NCBI GenBank assembly: GCA_036702975.1
Contig: DATNPX010000059.1
Location: 186,001 to 250,000, forward strand
DNA: 64,000 nucleotides
Direction of reading: 5' to 3'
DNA from: DATNPX01 sp036702975
GTDB lineage: Bacteria > Cyanobacteriota > Vampirovibrionia > Obscuribacterales > Obscuribacteraceae
Both the position numbers and the translations under genes were made by a program. The notes below the pieces were generated by a model, which was not told where the DNA came from, did no database searches, and was given only the letters and a program-made list of their open reading frames with translations. This document shows, in pieces, positions 27,825-37,419 of this stretch. How positions within the stretch are numbered: position 1 is the first letter of the stretch; every line of letters begins with the position of its first letter.

Positions 27825-29453
27825 CTAAAATGGCTTCGGAGCACGGGGCTCAGAGTAACTGGCGATCGGGTTCTTGCTGTGCTGCGCCATTTTCTTCGCA
27901 GACTCGACGGCACCGAGCAACGCCTCTAGCCCTTGCACGTGTTCTGATAGCGTCGCAGTACCGATCGCCACCAACAACTCTTCAGATTTTTCATCGGTCA
28001 AGTCGAGACGTTTCAACTCATCAGAAACGCGCTTAGCGAAAACTGCAGCGCCTTCTTCATCAGTTCCGGGCAAAATGACAGCGATATCAAATACCTCGTA
28101 GTGAGCCAACATATCCTGCTCACGCTTAATGGTGCTGATGCGACGTACGAGCTCACCAAGCACCGCAGATGGTAGTGGCGAACGATACTCGAAACGTCCG
28201 CCACTAATTCGTGCCTCGACTACAACTAGTGAAAGTGGTTTTTCGGAGCGTCTCGCTTTGATCACTTCCTGTTCTAAAAAGTAAAGAAACGCAGGATATG
28301 TATACAGCCCCGTCTCAACTCGGCGCAGGCTCGTCATAACAGAATGAATCGCACGACGGTCAACCAGCTTCAAACGAGGTGATTCTTCCTCGACTTTCTG
28401 GTTGAGGACGTCGAGATAGCCATTTTTGATCATCCGGCATAGAATCGGCATCCACTGACTGCTCGATAGACGCAACTTTGCCGCTATTTGTGCGGCAGTA
28501 CTCTTATCGTCGACGGCAGCGAAATATTCTCGCTGACCCATTATCGAGAATGGCAATTCGGCGCCGCTATCACTTATTTTCGACACACGTGAGAATTCTG
28601 ACTCCGCCAGATGGTCATTCTTTCGCAGAACAATAGAATTCGGACGCAAACCGGAATTGTATAGATAGAGCGCCTTGTCTCGCAGCAACATTCCTTCGAG
28701 CAGAAGCTTCTCTAGAGAGAGTTTGACGTTCTTGCTATCAACGGTCACATCGGGTTGAAAGTCAAACTCCCCCTGAATAAAGGTAAACGTCTCGAGGAAT
28801 GCCTCGTCACCATGCAACGAACCGCACACCGCGTCTGTCGGCACTCCATATTCAAAGTGAATTGTGGCAGTCTCAGCGGGCGATTTCAAAACTATCGCAC
28901 CAGTCAAACGCGAAAGATTCATTGTTTGGAAGATGCTTATCGTCTCAATCTTTTCCAGATCGCCAGAAAGCCCATTCACCAGATTTGGTGCTCGGGATTT
29001 TGCGCCAATCAGCGATTGCTTCTGCTGTTCTCGAGCCATGAGCTCTAATGCGCCCTGATAGTACGACTCTGGGATTGTGTAGAGCGAATTATAATCTGTC
29101 GGCTGCCCGGTGCCTTCACTCGGTGCTTGGTTGCGGCGCTCGACTTGCCGCATAGACGATATCAAAAGATTGTAAATCAGAAGAACATCTGCAGTAACGT
29201 ATGCCCACAAAGGAACCTGGACACCATTTTTCGCTTGCGAAAATTGCCAATCCGCTTCGCCAGCCGTGTTCGGGAAGGAGACACAAAGAACATACTGAGA
29301 CTTGTTGTCGCCCGTCGGCCACTTTAGATATAGCTTGGTCGTAGCATTCCGCATCGCCTCTGAGAAAACAAGACCGATTTCATCGATCGTCGGCGGCTGG
29401 GAAAGGATCACGGGTGCAATATATATTTGTGATGCTTTGTCTCGTTTACCCAT
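27825..29453 (-). CDS. DUF4388 protein with degenerate GGDEF domain
   Basis: The 542-residue protein contains a DUF4388 (PATAN-like) module at about 165-265 (LSRLTGAIVLKSPAETATIHFEYGVP), a winged-helix-like stretch (about 310-365) and a C-terminal GGDEF fold (about 385-525). In the GGDEF domain the signature reads EVFDI in HYEVFDIAVILPGTDEEGA, so diguanylate cyclase activity is not expected; it may bind nucleotide or act as a regulator. DUF4388 proteins are common in cyanobacteria and deltaproteobacteria and take part in signalling or motility control. GAGGA precedes the ATG closely. Confidence 0.78.
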   Translation of the reverse strand: MGKRDKASQIYIAPVILSQPPTIDEIGLVFSEAMRNATTKLYLKWPTGDNKSQYVLCVSFPNTAGEADWQFSQAKNGVQVPLWAYVTADVLLIYNLLISSMRQVERRNQAPSEGTGQPTDYNSLYTIPESYYQGALELMAREQQKQSLIGAKSRAPNLVNGLSGDLEKIETISIFQTMNLSRLTGAIVLKSPAETATIHFEYGVPTDAVCGSLHGDEAFLETFTFIQGEFDFQPDVTVDSKNVKLSLEKLLLEGMLLRDKALYLYNSGLRPNSIVLRKNDHLAESEFSRVSKISDSGAELPFSIMGQREYFAAVDDKSTAAQIAAKLRLSSSQWMPILCRMIKNGYLDVLNQKVEEESPRLKLVDRRAIHSVMTSLRRVETGLYTYPAFLYFLEQEVIKARRSEKPLSLVVVEARISGGRFEYRSPLPSAVLGELVRRISTIKREQDMLAHYEVFDIAVILPGTDEEGAAVFAKRVSDELKRLDLTDEKSEELLVAIGTATLSEHVQGLEALLGAVESAKKMAQHSKNPIASYSEPRAPKPF

Positions 29454-29539
29454 GTTTCCTCAGTATGTTGAATGAGACCGAACTGCGCGCTCCACAAAAA
29501 ATTGTCTCAGGACACTAATCGTGCATGTGCGGCGGTTTG

Positions 29540-30190
29540 TCAAGTTAGAAAGCGAGAACACACATGCTGGAGCAGCTGGTGCAAGCTAGTACGATAAAGC
29601 TCCACCTTGAACGACTCAGCAACACACTCGAATGTGGAGTCATGGAAAGAGAAAATGAAGTGCTCTTTCGTAAGCCACCGCTGGTGGTTGTGGTATGGAT
29701 GAACGCTATCAGTCGTTTCCATCTCTTTAAGCCAAGTAGAGTTCACAACCCTTTGTGCCACATGCGATTCCAGTCCCTTCCCAAACAAGCGATGGCCAGA
29801 AACCGACTCGTCATTGGGCGAGCCCAACTTAGCTGACAAACAGTTGCAAAACTCGACGAGTGCCATCGACTCTATCGGTTCGCTTCCTAGTTGCTCAAAG
29901 GTTGCGTATTTGTCAGCTGACTGGGACGCATCCTCATTTACCATAAAAATCAAAAAGGTCTTGTAATCGTTGCTGAAGAGGTGAGGCAATGGCGCCCCAG
30001 TTTGCCACTGGATGGGAAAATCTATCGACTCGGCATACTCTTCGTTACGCGATGCGCAAAATTCCCTTTCCAGCTTCAGAAGCTTCTCTCGTGCCTCTGC
30101 GATCGCCCGCAAAGGTTGCCTGGATTCGGTTTTTGTCTTAAAACTCTCACGAGCCGAGGCTATCTCAGCCTCCAAATTTCTTTCTGCCAT
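29540..30190 (-). CDS. Hypothetical protein, 216 aa
   Basis: I cannot name the family. The first 50 residues are a charged helix (AEREKLLKLEREF-like). The C-terminal half contains a motif-like block, SVHPYHNHQRWLTKEHFIFS then FHDSTFECVAE, whose His, Asn and Glu residues look conserved in style and could form an enzymatic or binding site. No signal peptide is visible. AAAGGA lies nine bases upstream of the ATG. It shares a strand with the DUF4388 gene, 86 bases ahead of it. Confidence 0.6.
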   Translation of the reverse strand: MAERNLEAEIASARESFKTKTESRQPLRAIAEAREKLLKLEREFCASRNEEYAESIDFPIQWQTGAPLPHLFSNDYKTFLIFMVNEDASQSADKYATFEQLGSEPIESMALVEFCNCLSAKLGSPNDESVSGHRLFGKGLESHVAQRVVNSTWLKEMETTDSVHPYHNHQRWLTKEHFIFSFHDSTFECVAESFKVELYRTSLHQLLQHVCSRFLT

Positions 30191-30615
30191 TGATGGAAAT
30201 CCTTTGGGTCTATGCGATATTACTCTTTTTCGACTATTTTTGCTTTATTTTTCCACTAGGCAGTGGCGTAGCCCCTCGTCAACAGTTTCCATGATGAAAA
30301 ATATTTTTTGATGGCATGCTTTTTACTCAAGCCTAAAAATCGACCGAGCACCAGATACGATGAGAGCATGCTCAACCGCACAAACATCAACCAGGTGAGA
30401 CTTTGCGAAGAGGTGCGCACAAGAAGTATCTTCCCAAGCAGCGAAAGAGACAGACACGAAAATATTTCAACCGAATCTTTTGAAAAAAGAAGCCGGTAAA
30501 ACTTCTACAACAATTGGAACATCGAGCGCTCGATTACGTTCTACGATTGTGTGCCGACTTAGAGCTGCATGAAAATTGGATGTCGGCTTTTATCAAACAT
30601 CAAGAGGAATTACAG
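30191..30615. other. Divergent intergenic region with a hairpin
   Basis: No convincing gene; a 63-codon frame at 30308-30499 has no ribosome binding site or family pattern. Near the right end, GCCGAC (30553-30558) and GTCGGC (30582-30587) can pair and are followed by TTTT, giving a possible weak terminator or attenuator 25 bases before the next start. Confidence 0.4.
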
Positions 30616-30885
30616 ATGAAAAACATGATTGCAATGGGAATGCTTGCCACGGTCGCCTTCTCCAGCTTGTCACTCTCGGCTCCTGCATATGCAGATCCTG
30701 AAAGCAAGATGGAAGATGCTCATCACGAATCTCATGAAGCTCGTAAGGAAGAGGCCAAAGCGCAACGAGACGCCGCAGTTGGTGATGTCGCCGGCGCCGA
30801 GCGTCATGAAGAAAAGGCAGCCCGAGATCGTCGTGAAGCTCGTCACGATGTGCACGAAGCGAAGAGGGAAGCGTCCGGATACTAA
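30616..30885 (+). CDS. Small secreted, highly charged protein (copy A)
   Basis: An 89-residue protein with a signal peptide (about 1-25, ending AYA) and a mature region dominated by Glu, Lys, Arg, His, Asp and Ala that should form one long helix. It resembles the protein at 37135-37419 in size, signal, composition and the final Tyr. AGAGGA lies seven bases before the ATG at 30616. Function is unknown; a periplasmic chaperone-like or acid-buffering role would be speculation. Confidence 0.72.
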   Translation: MKNMIAMGMLATVAFSSLSLSAPAYADPESKMEDAHHESHEARKEEAKAQRDAAVGDVAGAERHEEKAARDRREARHDVHEAKREASGY

Positions 30886-30924
30886 CGCCCAATTCGCAGC
30901 TGCAATAGTCTATTAAGTTCACGG

Positions 30925-30959
30925 AGCGACGCCCGCAACGCAAGCGGCGTCGCTTTTTC
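30925..30959 (+). terminator. Intrinsic terminator
   Basis: A perfect nine-base stem (AGCGACGCC and GGCGTCGCT) with a short loop runs into TTTTT, closing the small charged-protein gene. Confidence 0.9.
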
Positions 30960-30976
30960 TTGGAAGTGGCGCATAT

Positions 30977-32620
30977 TTATTGAGACTTGAACGCCTTGAT
31001 CATGTCGGCCATGCCATAGTTTTGGGGTGACGCATTCGAGCCGTGCATGTTGCGATAAATAGCCTTTAGCAGCTCGTCTGCACTGCGACCGTTAGTGACT
31101 CCGTTGGCCTGGTATCCGCTTCTATCGAAGAAGTTAACCGTTGAATAATTCGCATTTTCGCTCTTCAACATCTCGTCTGCATTTGCTGTACCAGCCAGAT
31201 TCCCCAGTTCAACGGCTGCCGGAAGATAGCTATCAGCCGACGGATGGTTCTCTACTTTTTCGAATAATGTATCGATGAGCAGCCGAGCCGCAGGATTCAA
31301 TGGTCCAGCCCTATCGCCAAACTTTTTGGCCGGTAGCACCTTCGAAATCAACAAATCATAGGCTGGCTTCCCAAGCGAATCGCTCGTCAGAGGAGTCTTT
31401 TCATCTTGCGAAAATTCGATAAGTTTCTCACGCAGTGCGCTCTTCGCGCTACCTCCTTTTGGATCAACTCTATTCAACAACTCATCAATGGCACCGAGTT
31501 TGGTGGCATCAGCGAGTCGACCGAAAGCCATGGCTGAATCAGCATCATCTTGCGACTTTTGCGAAAGCAGCGATTTAAAAGAAGGATCTAGTCCATGAGA
31601 AAAGAGTTCTTCGAGTTCCTGTGACTGAAGTATGGGTCCAATATCTTTGTCAAGGTTCAAAGCTTGAACAGCACTCGTTAGTTGGCGCCCCGTCATTCCA
31701 AGCGAAGTGCGAATGCTAGATTTAGCAAAATCGGCGTAAGCCGCGTAAGTCAATTTGCCACCATCGAGATACTTGTGTGGATTGGTCTCGGCAAACTTTA
31801 TCAATTCACCATGGACGGTGCTCTTCACTTCAGCCAGGAGATGTTCTTTGTTATGCAGCGCAACCGCGTGGTCTGGCATAGCCTTCGCAAGGTCCTCCAG
31901 GCGCCTGCTTATAGTATTAGAGCTGTCGACAAACTGCAGGCTCGTCGCCATCAAAAGTTGATTGTAGCCGATAGCTGTCGATAGCGGATGAATGTTCCGC
32001 CGGGCGTCCTGATTAGCATGCGACCCAGGCGCATCAGGCGCAGCCAATCTAAATGGCACGCCGGAAAGCATGTCAAAAGTTCCCTGCCCCGCGTCTTCGA
32101 AAGCATAGATGCTTTCCACAATATTCTCAGTGTCATGGTCACTCAATCCGTGCTTGCGACCAACCACCAGCGCCTCGCGCGCATAAGCCTGTTTGAAATT
32201 GCTTTCACTGGTTTCTTGAATCTGCAGGCTTGGCAGATCAGGATTGTCCTTGTTGCCGGTGGCAAGCGGAGCCAGTTGTTTCCAGGCACCTAACATGTCG
32301 TTGACCGTAGGCAACGTACTCGGCTCCTTCGGCGGGTCGTAACCTGCTGGCTTTTCCGGACCAGTATAAAACGGCGGAAAACTCATAACCTTCTGGTTTT
32401 CCTGTTTCGACTTATCGACTGATGCCCAGTAAGAGGCTAACTCCTTTTGATAAGCAGCCTGGGCCGCCTCATAAGCTTTGCGAGCAGGATCGTCGGGGGG
32501 CAACGTATGTGCATCACCTTGTCCTGCGGTTCGACTAGTATCCGAAAGCGGCGATGAACTACGCGCGGGATGGGCGTCGCCACCGGCTTCTCCATTAGAA
32601 ACGGGCAAATCAGCGGCCAT
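30977..32620 (-). CDS. Large hypothetical protein, about 547 aa
   Basis: I do not recognise a family. The first 90 residues are low-complexity and Pro/Ser-rich; the rest is helix-rich and soluble, with no signal peptide, membrane segment or catalytic motif. GAGG eight bases before the ATG at 32620 favours that start; a GTG nine bases earlier with AAAGGA is nearly as good. It is inserted, on the opposite strand, between two secreted-protein genes that are adjacent elsewhere in the window. Confidence 0.6.
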   Translation of the reverse strand: MAADLPVSNGEAGGDAHPARSSSPLSDTSRTAGQGDAHTLPPDDPARKAYEAAQAAYQKELASYWASVDKSKQENQKVMSFPPFYTGPEKPAGYDPPKEPSTLPTVNDMLGAWKQLAPLATGNKDNPDLPSLQIQETSESNFKQAYAREALVVGRKHGLSDHDTENIVESIYAFEDAGQGTFDMLSGVPFRLAAPDAPGSHANQDARRNIHPLSTAIGYNQLLMATSLQFVDSSNTISRRLEDLAKAMPDHAVALHNKEHLLAEVKSTVHGELIKFAETNPHKYLDGGKLTYAAYADFAKSSIRTSLGMTGRQLTSAVQALNLDKDIGPILQSQELEELFSHGLDPSFKSLLSQKSQDDADSAMAFGRLADATKLGAIDELLNRVDPKGGSAKSALREKLIEFSQDEKTPLTSDSLGKPAYDLLISKVLPAKKFGDRAGPLNPAARLLIDTLFEKVENHPSADSYLPAAVELGNLAGTANADEMLKSENANYSTVNFFDRSGYQANGVTNGRSADELLKAIYRNMHGSNASPQNYGMADMIKAFKSQ

Positions 32621-32880
32621 CCACCGCACCTCAATCCTTTCTCAATTCTGCCATCTGCCGTATGAAAACCACGTAATGGTTCCAACCCATTCACGTTTAA
32701 CCATTCGTCTCCCGCCTGCCGCCAGTTTAAGAGCGGACCGCCGCCCGCGGAATGGGGATTTCACGAATAAACCTGCCCAGACGGCTATTGCAGACTCTCT
32801 TCTTTTAAGAAGTACCTTAACGTGCGTGAAATGTTGGCTGCATAGAATCGCAGAGTTGTCCTTCTCCTATGGGTGCAACA

Positions 32881-33696
32881 ATGAAATTTCTACAAACCTT
32901 GCTAATCGCCTCCATTCTTACTATTACCGCAAATCACAAAGCCAACTGCCAGGAGTTCTTGAAACCAGTAGAGAGCACCGCGCCGACGTTTCTGGAACCA
33001 GTTTCGGCAACAAACCCGCTTCCGTCGACTGGTGGTCTAGCCACGGTTACGACGACTCAATCGCTGCAGCCACCGATGTATGTCAATCAACTGCCACCAG
33101 AAGATCCAGCCTGGACCTCGAACAATCCTATTTGGACGCCGGTGGTACCGCCGACTATTCCACCGGTGTCAGCAGCCAGCCCCTATGGAATGCCTTCTTC
33201 CGGCAACGGACTGCTCGCGCCGACCAGCGTAAATCAATACGAGGAGATTCCGAGCGACCCCAATCTAAGATATGGATTCAAACCAGGGCACAGTTTGGAA
33301 GTTAATCCGACGCCTGGTGTCAATGGCTATGGTCGCTACGGAAATGTAATGCTACCGACCGTTTCCACAGGTGCCGTCAACATCAACACAGTCGACTGCC
33401 CCTTCATAGGGGCAAACCTTGGCGAAAACAATAACGGCTGGGTGTACATACCAGGTCTGGGATGGCGCTATTTGAAGGAAGGTCCGATTGAATTTTGGCC
33501 GCCATTTGGTCCTGCTGGACCGATTGCCCGTCCCATTGGTGTTGGCGGACCGATTGGACGCCTGCCCTTCGGACCAGGAGGTCCCGGCGGCCCGATAACT
33601 GGACCAATTGGGCACGTCGGTCCTGTAACCGGACCCGTTGGATCTATCAGTCATGTCGGGCCAACCACAGGACCGGTCGCCGGCGGCAGGCGTTAG
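32881..33696 (+). CDS. Secreted Pro/Gly-rich QEFL-family protein (copy A)
   Basis: After a signal peptide (about 1-23) the mature protein begins with QEFLKPV. Shared segments with the protein at 37748-38377 are QEFL.PV, P.FL.P, NGLLAP.SVN, YGF and a STGAVNINTVDCP block. This copy has an extra C-terminal Gly/Pro-rich tail made of GPxGxI-type repeats, suggesting an extended, flexible surface region. No enzymatic motif is visible. Two ATGs are possible, at 32869 and 32881, neither with a clear ribosome binding site; the second gives the better signal peptide. Confidence 0.7.
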   Translation: MKFLQTLLIASILTITANHKANCQEFLKPVESTAPTFLEPVSATNPLPSTGGLATVTTTQSLQPPMYVNQLPPEDPAWTSNNPIWTPVVPPTIPPVSAASPYGMPSSGNGLLAPTSVNQYEEIPSDPNLRYGFKPGHSLEVNPTPGVNGYGRYGNVMLPTVSTGAVNINTVDCPFIGANLGENNNGWVYIPGLGWRYLKEGPIEFWPPFGPAGPIARPIGVGGPIGRLPFGPGGPGGPITGPIGHVGPVTGPVGSISHVGPTTGPVAGGRR

Positions 33697-33811
33697 ACAA
33701 CAAGCGGCAATTACTGCTCAAGTCATAATTTCAGTCGCTCTAGCATGGTGCTATAACGTGGTCTATAAATTTTCCGATCGGAAAGCAATCAATTGAGCTT
33801 CTCGCAGACGC

Positions 33812-34345
33812 TCAAAACAAGCTCATTTGTTTAGCCGAGGGCGCGGTCTCAGACTCGAGGTCTTCTTCCGACTGCAGCGATGCATCACCGCGGATATGAA
33901 TCAAGTTGATACCATGTTCAGCGAGTGTGGTGCCGATCAAAAGACGACGATGGCATTGCCTAGGATTTTCCTCGCCACACATCAACGCTATTCGATATTG
34001 GAGAATACCGGTTCTCAGTCGCTCGATTCCTTGCTTAAAGCCTTCGCCTGCAGCAATCTTACTGTAGATGACGTTCCCTTCTTCGTCGTAGAAGCTGCGA
34101 TCTTTAGGCATGCCACCGAGTTCGCGGCCCAAATACAAATATTTTCTGCCAACAGATTTCACTGTCTTCTGCAGTACATCTTTATCGAAATGCACAGAGA
34201 ATTTAGAAAATGGCACAGAGCGCACATCGACTACAACGTCTATTTGATGCTGATCCAGAAGCGCAAGAAACTTCTCGATTGGGTGATTCGAATGCCCAAT
34301 CGTAAAAATAGATTTTGATACCACACTCAAATCAACTTTTCCCAC
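33812..34345 (-). CDS. DUF488 family protein
   Basis: A 177-residue DUF488 protein. Family marks are IFTIGHSNHPIEKFLALL, VDVRSVPFSKF, the LGRELGG segment and the Cys-containing GEENPRQCHRRLL motif. The function of DUF488 is unknown, although a possible enzymatic site is suggested by the conserved Cys, His and Arg. The GTG at 34345 is chosen because GAGGG lies nine bases upstream; a TTG two codons earlier is only three bases from the same motif. Confidence 0.8.
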   Translation of the reverse strand: MGKVDLSVVSKSIFTIGHSNHPIEKFLALLDQHQIDVVVDVRSVPFSKFSVHFDKDVLQKTVKSVGRKYLYLGRELGGMPKDRSFYDEEGNVIYSKIAAGEGFKQGIERLRTGILQYRIALMCGEENPRQCHRRLLIGTTLAEHGINLIHIRGDASLQSEEDLESETAPSAKQMSLF

Positions 34346-34425
34346 TTTCAATTTCCCTCAAAGAAAATGCGGCTGACTTGGCGACCAAAACAACAAAAAC
34401 ATCACAAAAACTGTTCTATTAACTG

Positions 34426-34443
34426 ATGGTAACACGGTTGTTA
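34426..34443. promoter_or_regulatory. Inverted repeat, candidate operator
   Basis: GGTAACA and TGTTACC arms flank four bases in the space between the DUF488 gene and the gene at 34620, which are divergent. It fits a dimeric regulator site for one or both genes. Confidence 0.35.
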
Positions 34444-34619
34444 CCGAACATAAAGTGAGCGATGTTCGTGGTCTTAATCGACAGAAACATATAAAGAAAA
34501 AACGAAAAACGGCTCATAGAGCACTTGTTGTTATTGAGATGTTAAAAGGTATGGTGCAAATACGGTAGCTTCTTGTTTGAGTTGTAGTTAGCATCGACTT
34601 CATGATGGGAGGAGTTCCG

Positions 34620-34931
34620 ATGACACAAAAACAAGTGCAACGTGTTTACGACAGCCTGTACAATCGCGACTATTTTGGCGTCGCCAAAGTTTTTCTCGAA
34701 GCCGGCAACTCCCCCAATAGCGAACGCTTACTGGAAGCAGTTCTCGAAGCACAAACTGATTTTTCGATACCTGATGGTGACGGAAACAGAGTGTTGTACG
34801 ATCGAGAGAACGCAGTCTATTCTCTATCATTGAAAACCGAAATCGAAGACTGCGGTGTTAAAAGTAACACCTTACTTCGCAACAACACTGAGCAAGTATT
34901 GGTGTTGTATGTTGAGCCAACCAATACCTAA
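34620..34931 (+). CDS. Hypothetical protein, 103 aa
   Basis: A small soluble protein with no known motif. Its start is fixed by GGGAGGAG five bases before the ATG at 34620, the strongest ribosome binding site in this part of the window, which suggests efficient translation. The sequence is acidic and looks folded rather than disordered. It converges on the PspA gene with a 49-base gap. Confidence 0.65.
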   Translation: MTQKQVQRVYDSLYNRDYFGVAKVFLEAGNSPNSERLLEAVLEAQTDFSIPDGDGNRVLYDRENAVYSLSLKTEIEDCGVKSNTLLRNNTEQVLVLYVEPTNT

Positions 34932-34980
34932 ACCAATACCTAACAGTGAAAATACCTGCGCGAACAGGTCAAGCACCAAG

Positions 34981-35718
34981 CTATTTTTCTGTGCTTGCAG
35001 AACCTAAAGCACCTTCGTCTGTAGACTCTTTCTTAGGTGTTTTTACTTCTACAATCAAAGGCGCGTTGGAGTCTGCATTCTTTTGCGCCACTCCCATTTG
35101 TGCTTTCAATGCCGCCAGTTCAGAGTCGAGTTCGTTGTGCTGATCCAACTGCTTGAACTTGGAATCAATGGATGCAGTCTGCAGCGGATCGGCTTGCAAT
35201 TCCTTCTCGCGGATCTTCGCTTCCCATTTGTCCATGCTGTTCTCGCCGGTGCCAGCTGTCAATTCATGCGCTTTAACAAGACTATCTCCCGCTTTCGCGC
35301 GGGCGAGCATATCGGATTTTTTGCTAAGAAATTCCTGCAGTTTATGCTCAATTTCCTGATATTTCTGCTTAAGCGTCACAGTCATCGTCTTCTGCTGTTC
35401 TAACTGCTGTGCAAGCGACTGAGCATTTTGCGAATGCTCCTGCTTTTTCTTAAGACACTCAGTAGCGACTTCATCGTTGTTATGTTGAACCGCGAGTGCT
35501 GCTCGTTTCTCCCAGGTAGCGAGCTCTTCCTGGTTTTTCTGGATCTGCTTGTCTAGCATTTTTTCCTGCACCACCGATTCGGTCCAGGACTCTTTGAGCT
35601 TCTTGGCGTTGTCTTTCAGCTCCGATTCGGCTTGTTCCAGCAAGACCTCCGGCGTCTCCAACTTATTCACACCACTGCTGACCATTGCACCCATCAGCTT
35701 TTTTATACGGTCAAACAT
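34981..35718 (-). CDS. PspA/IM30 family protein
   Basis: A 245-residue coiled-coil protein of the PspA/IM30 (Vipp1) family. It begins MFDRIKKLMG as the amphipathic membrane-binding helix, followed by a long coiled coil (about 25-185) with ETPEVLLEQA and EKRAALAV typical of the family, and a Ser/Pro-rich tail. These ESCRT-III-like proteins form rods or rings on the inner membrane and protect it under stress. AGGGG lies seven bases before the ATG at 35718. No pspBC or pspF partners are visible. Confidence 0.85.
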   Translation of the reverse strand: MFDRIKKLMGAMVSSGVNKLETPEVLLEQAESELKDNAKKLKESWTESVVQEKMLDKQIQKNQEELATWEKRAALAVQHNNDEVATECLKKKQEHSQNAQSLAQQLEQQKTMTVTLKQKYQEIEHKLQEFLSKKSDMLARAKAGDSLVKAHELTAGTGENSMDKWEAKIREKELQADPLQTASIDSKFKQLDQHNELDSELAALKAQMGVAQKNADSNAPLIVEVKTPKKESTDEGALGSASTEK

Positions 35719-35980
35719 CTTAAAACCCCTTTTCAAGAAATCAGGCAGTGAATAGCTGTCGGTCCAGACTCCATTCCTCTATCTTCCTCGATTTTAGCCA
35801 AGCCAATCAAAGAGAGCAAAGTCGCATTTTTGAGGCTGGATAAGCCTTCACAGCCACAGGGTCACAAACAAATGTTTCGGATTAAGCAATTTTGCAGCAG
35901 AATGCCCAGCACATATGGTATGACCGAGGCGTTCACCAGAGACCGGCGGCACGAATCGGTCAGCAAAGAGGTTACATCGG

Positions 35981-37081
35981 ATGCTCAGGGCAGGAATCGT
36001 AGGCTTACCAAACGTAGGAAAATCAACTTTATTCAATGCCTTGACCGGGACTTATCAGGCAGAAAGTGCTAACTACCCGTTCTGCACGATCGATCCAAAT
36101 GTCGGAATTGTCAAAGTCGCCGATCCGAGATTGGACACGCTGCAAGAAATGGTGAAACCACAATCATTGATACCGGCAGCTTTCGAATTTGTGGATATTG
36201 CAGGACTCGTGCGCGGAGCCAGCACCGGCGAAGGCTTAGGCAACCAGTTTCTCGCGCATATTCGCGAAGTCGACGCGATAGTGCATGTGGTGCGCTGCTT
36301 TGATGATGAAAATGTTATTCACGTAGACGGTCCAGTCGATCCTATTCGCGACCTGGAGACCATCCATATCGAGCTCGCGATGGCGGACTCAAGCTCAATT
36401 GAAAAGCGACTGGAACGTTTGCAAAAGCAGAAGCGAGGCGGCGACAAACGCGCTTCACTGGAATTTGATCTGCTAACGAAAATCCAACCGTTCATTCAAA
36501 ATGTAGAACCGGTACAACTCAATGTTCTGAACGAAGAAGAGCTTGCAATTCTGCCGCAAATGCAATTACTCTCTACCAAACCACTCATCTATGTGGCAAA
36601 CGTGAGTGAATCAGATCTTGCCAACTCTGACAGCAACAAACACGTTCAAGCCTTGAAAAAGCATGCTGAGAAGGAAGGGCGCGAAGTCACGGTTATCTCG
36701 GCCGCGATTGAAGCAGAATTGGGTGCTTTGACCAAGGAAGAACGCAAGGACTATCTGGATAGCCTCGGAGTAACAGATTCGGGCGTCAACGCGCTTATCA
36801 AAAAAGCATTTGACGTGCTCGGATTGAAAACATACTTTACCGCCGGAGAAAAAGAAGTGCGTGCCTGGCCATTCGAAAAAGGCTTATCCGCTCCCAAATG
36901 CGCCGGCATCATTCACACAGACTTCGAACGTGGCTTCATCCGGGCGGAAGTAATCTCTTACAACGACTACGTCACATCCGGCTCAGAGAAACAGGCGAAA
37001 GAGAAAGGATTGATGCGCCTTGAAGGAAAAGAGTACGTCATGGCTGACGGCGACATCGTTCATTTTAGATTCAATGTTTAG
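35981..37081 (+). CDS. ychF: YchF/Ola1 family P-loop ATPase
   Basis: A conserved Obg-related P-loop protein that binds ribosomes and hydrolyses ATP. Visible features are G1 GLPNVGKST (residues 8-16), the G3-type DIAGLVRGAS, NVSESD in place of the guanine-specific NKxD, a helical insertion (about 135-200) and the C-terminal TGS domain (about 280-365) with TYFTAGEKEVRAW and YVMADGDIVHFRFNV. Length 366 matches the family. GAGG lies nine bases before the ATG. PspA is divergent upstream. Confidence 0.95.
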   Translation: MLRAGIVGLPNVGKSTLFNALTGTYQAESANYPFCTIDPNVGIVKVADPRLDTLQEMVKPQSLIPAAFEFVDIAGLVRGASTGEGLGNQFLAHIREVDAIVHVVRCFDDENVIHVDGPVDPIRDLETIHIELAMADSSSIEKRLERLQKQKRGGDKRASLEFDLLTKIQPFIQNVEPVQLNVLNEEELAILPQMQLLSTKPLIYVANVSESDLANSDSNKHVQALKKHAEKEGREVTVISAAIEAELGALTKEERKDYLDSLGVTDSGVNALIKKAFDVLGLKTYFTAGEKEVRAWPFEKGLSAPKCAGIIHTDFERGFIRAEVISYNDYVTSGSEKQAKEKGLMRLEGKEYVMADGDIVHFRFNV

Positions 37082-37134
37082 TGTGTGGGCAGGGTCATTT
37101 AATTCATTAGAAGTGAGGAAAAGTGAGGAAGACA

Positions 37135-37419
37135 ATGAGAAACTTGGTCATCGGCTTGGCATCAATACTTGCGCTGGGTGCCGTTTTCGATACGACAAAT
37201 CCGGCCCAAGCGAATCACGCAAAAAATGCGGCCAAAGACGAAGAAAAGGCCCAAAAGCAAGCAGAGAAAGAGGCCAACGAAGAGGCAAAATCACAAGTAG
37301 ATGCCTCTAGAGGCGACGAGGGGGGAGCCGCCAAACACGCAAGAAAAGCTGCTCACGATGCTCGTAAAGCCCACAAAGACGAGAAAAGGGCTCAAAAGGA
37401 AGAGTCCAAGGCTTATTAA
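37135..37419 (+). CDS. Small secreted, highly charged protein (copy B)
   Basis: A 94-residue paralogue-like partner of the gene at 30616-30885: a signal peptide (about 1-24, ending AQA) and then an Ala/Lys/Glu-rich helix containing KHARKAAHDARKAHKD and ending in Tyr. GAGGA lies five bases before the ATG. It starts 53 bases after ychF. As with copy A, a QEFL-family secreted protein lies downstream. Confidence 0.72.
   Translation: MRNLVIGLASILALGAVFDTTNPAQANHAKNAAKDEEKAQKQAEKEANEEAKSQVDASRGDEGGAAKHARKAAHDARKAHKDEKRAQKEESKAY

Noticed and set aside
30308..30499. 63-codon open frame between divergent genes
   Set aside because: No ribosome binding site, no family pattern, and it lies in a region without other coding signal.
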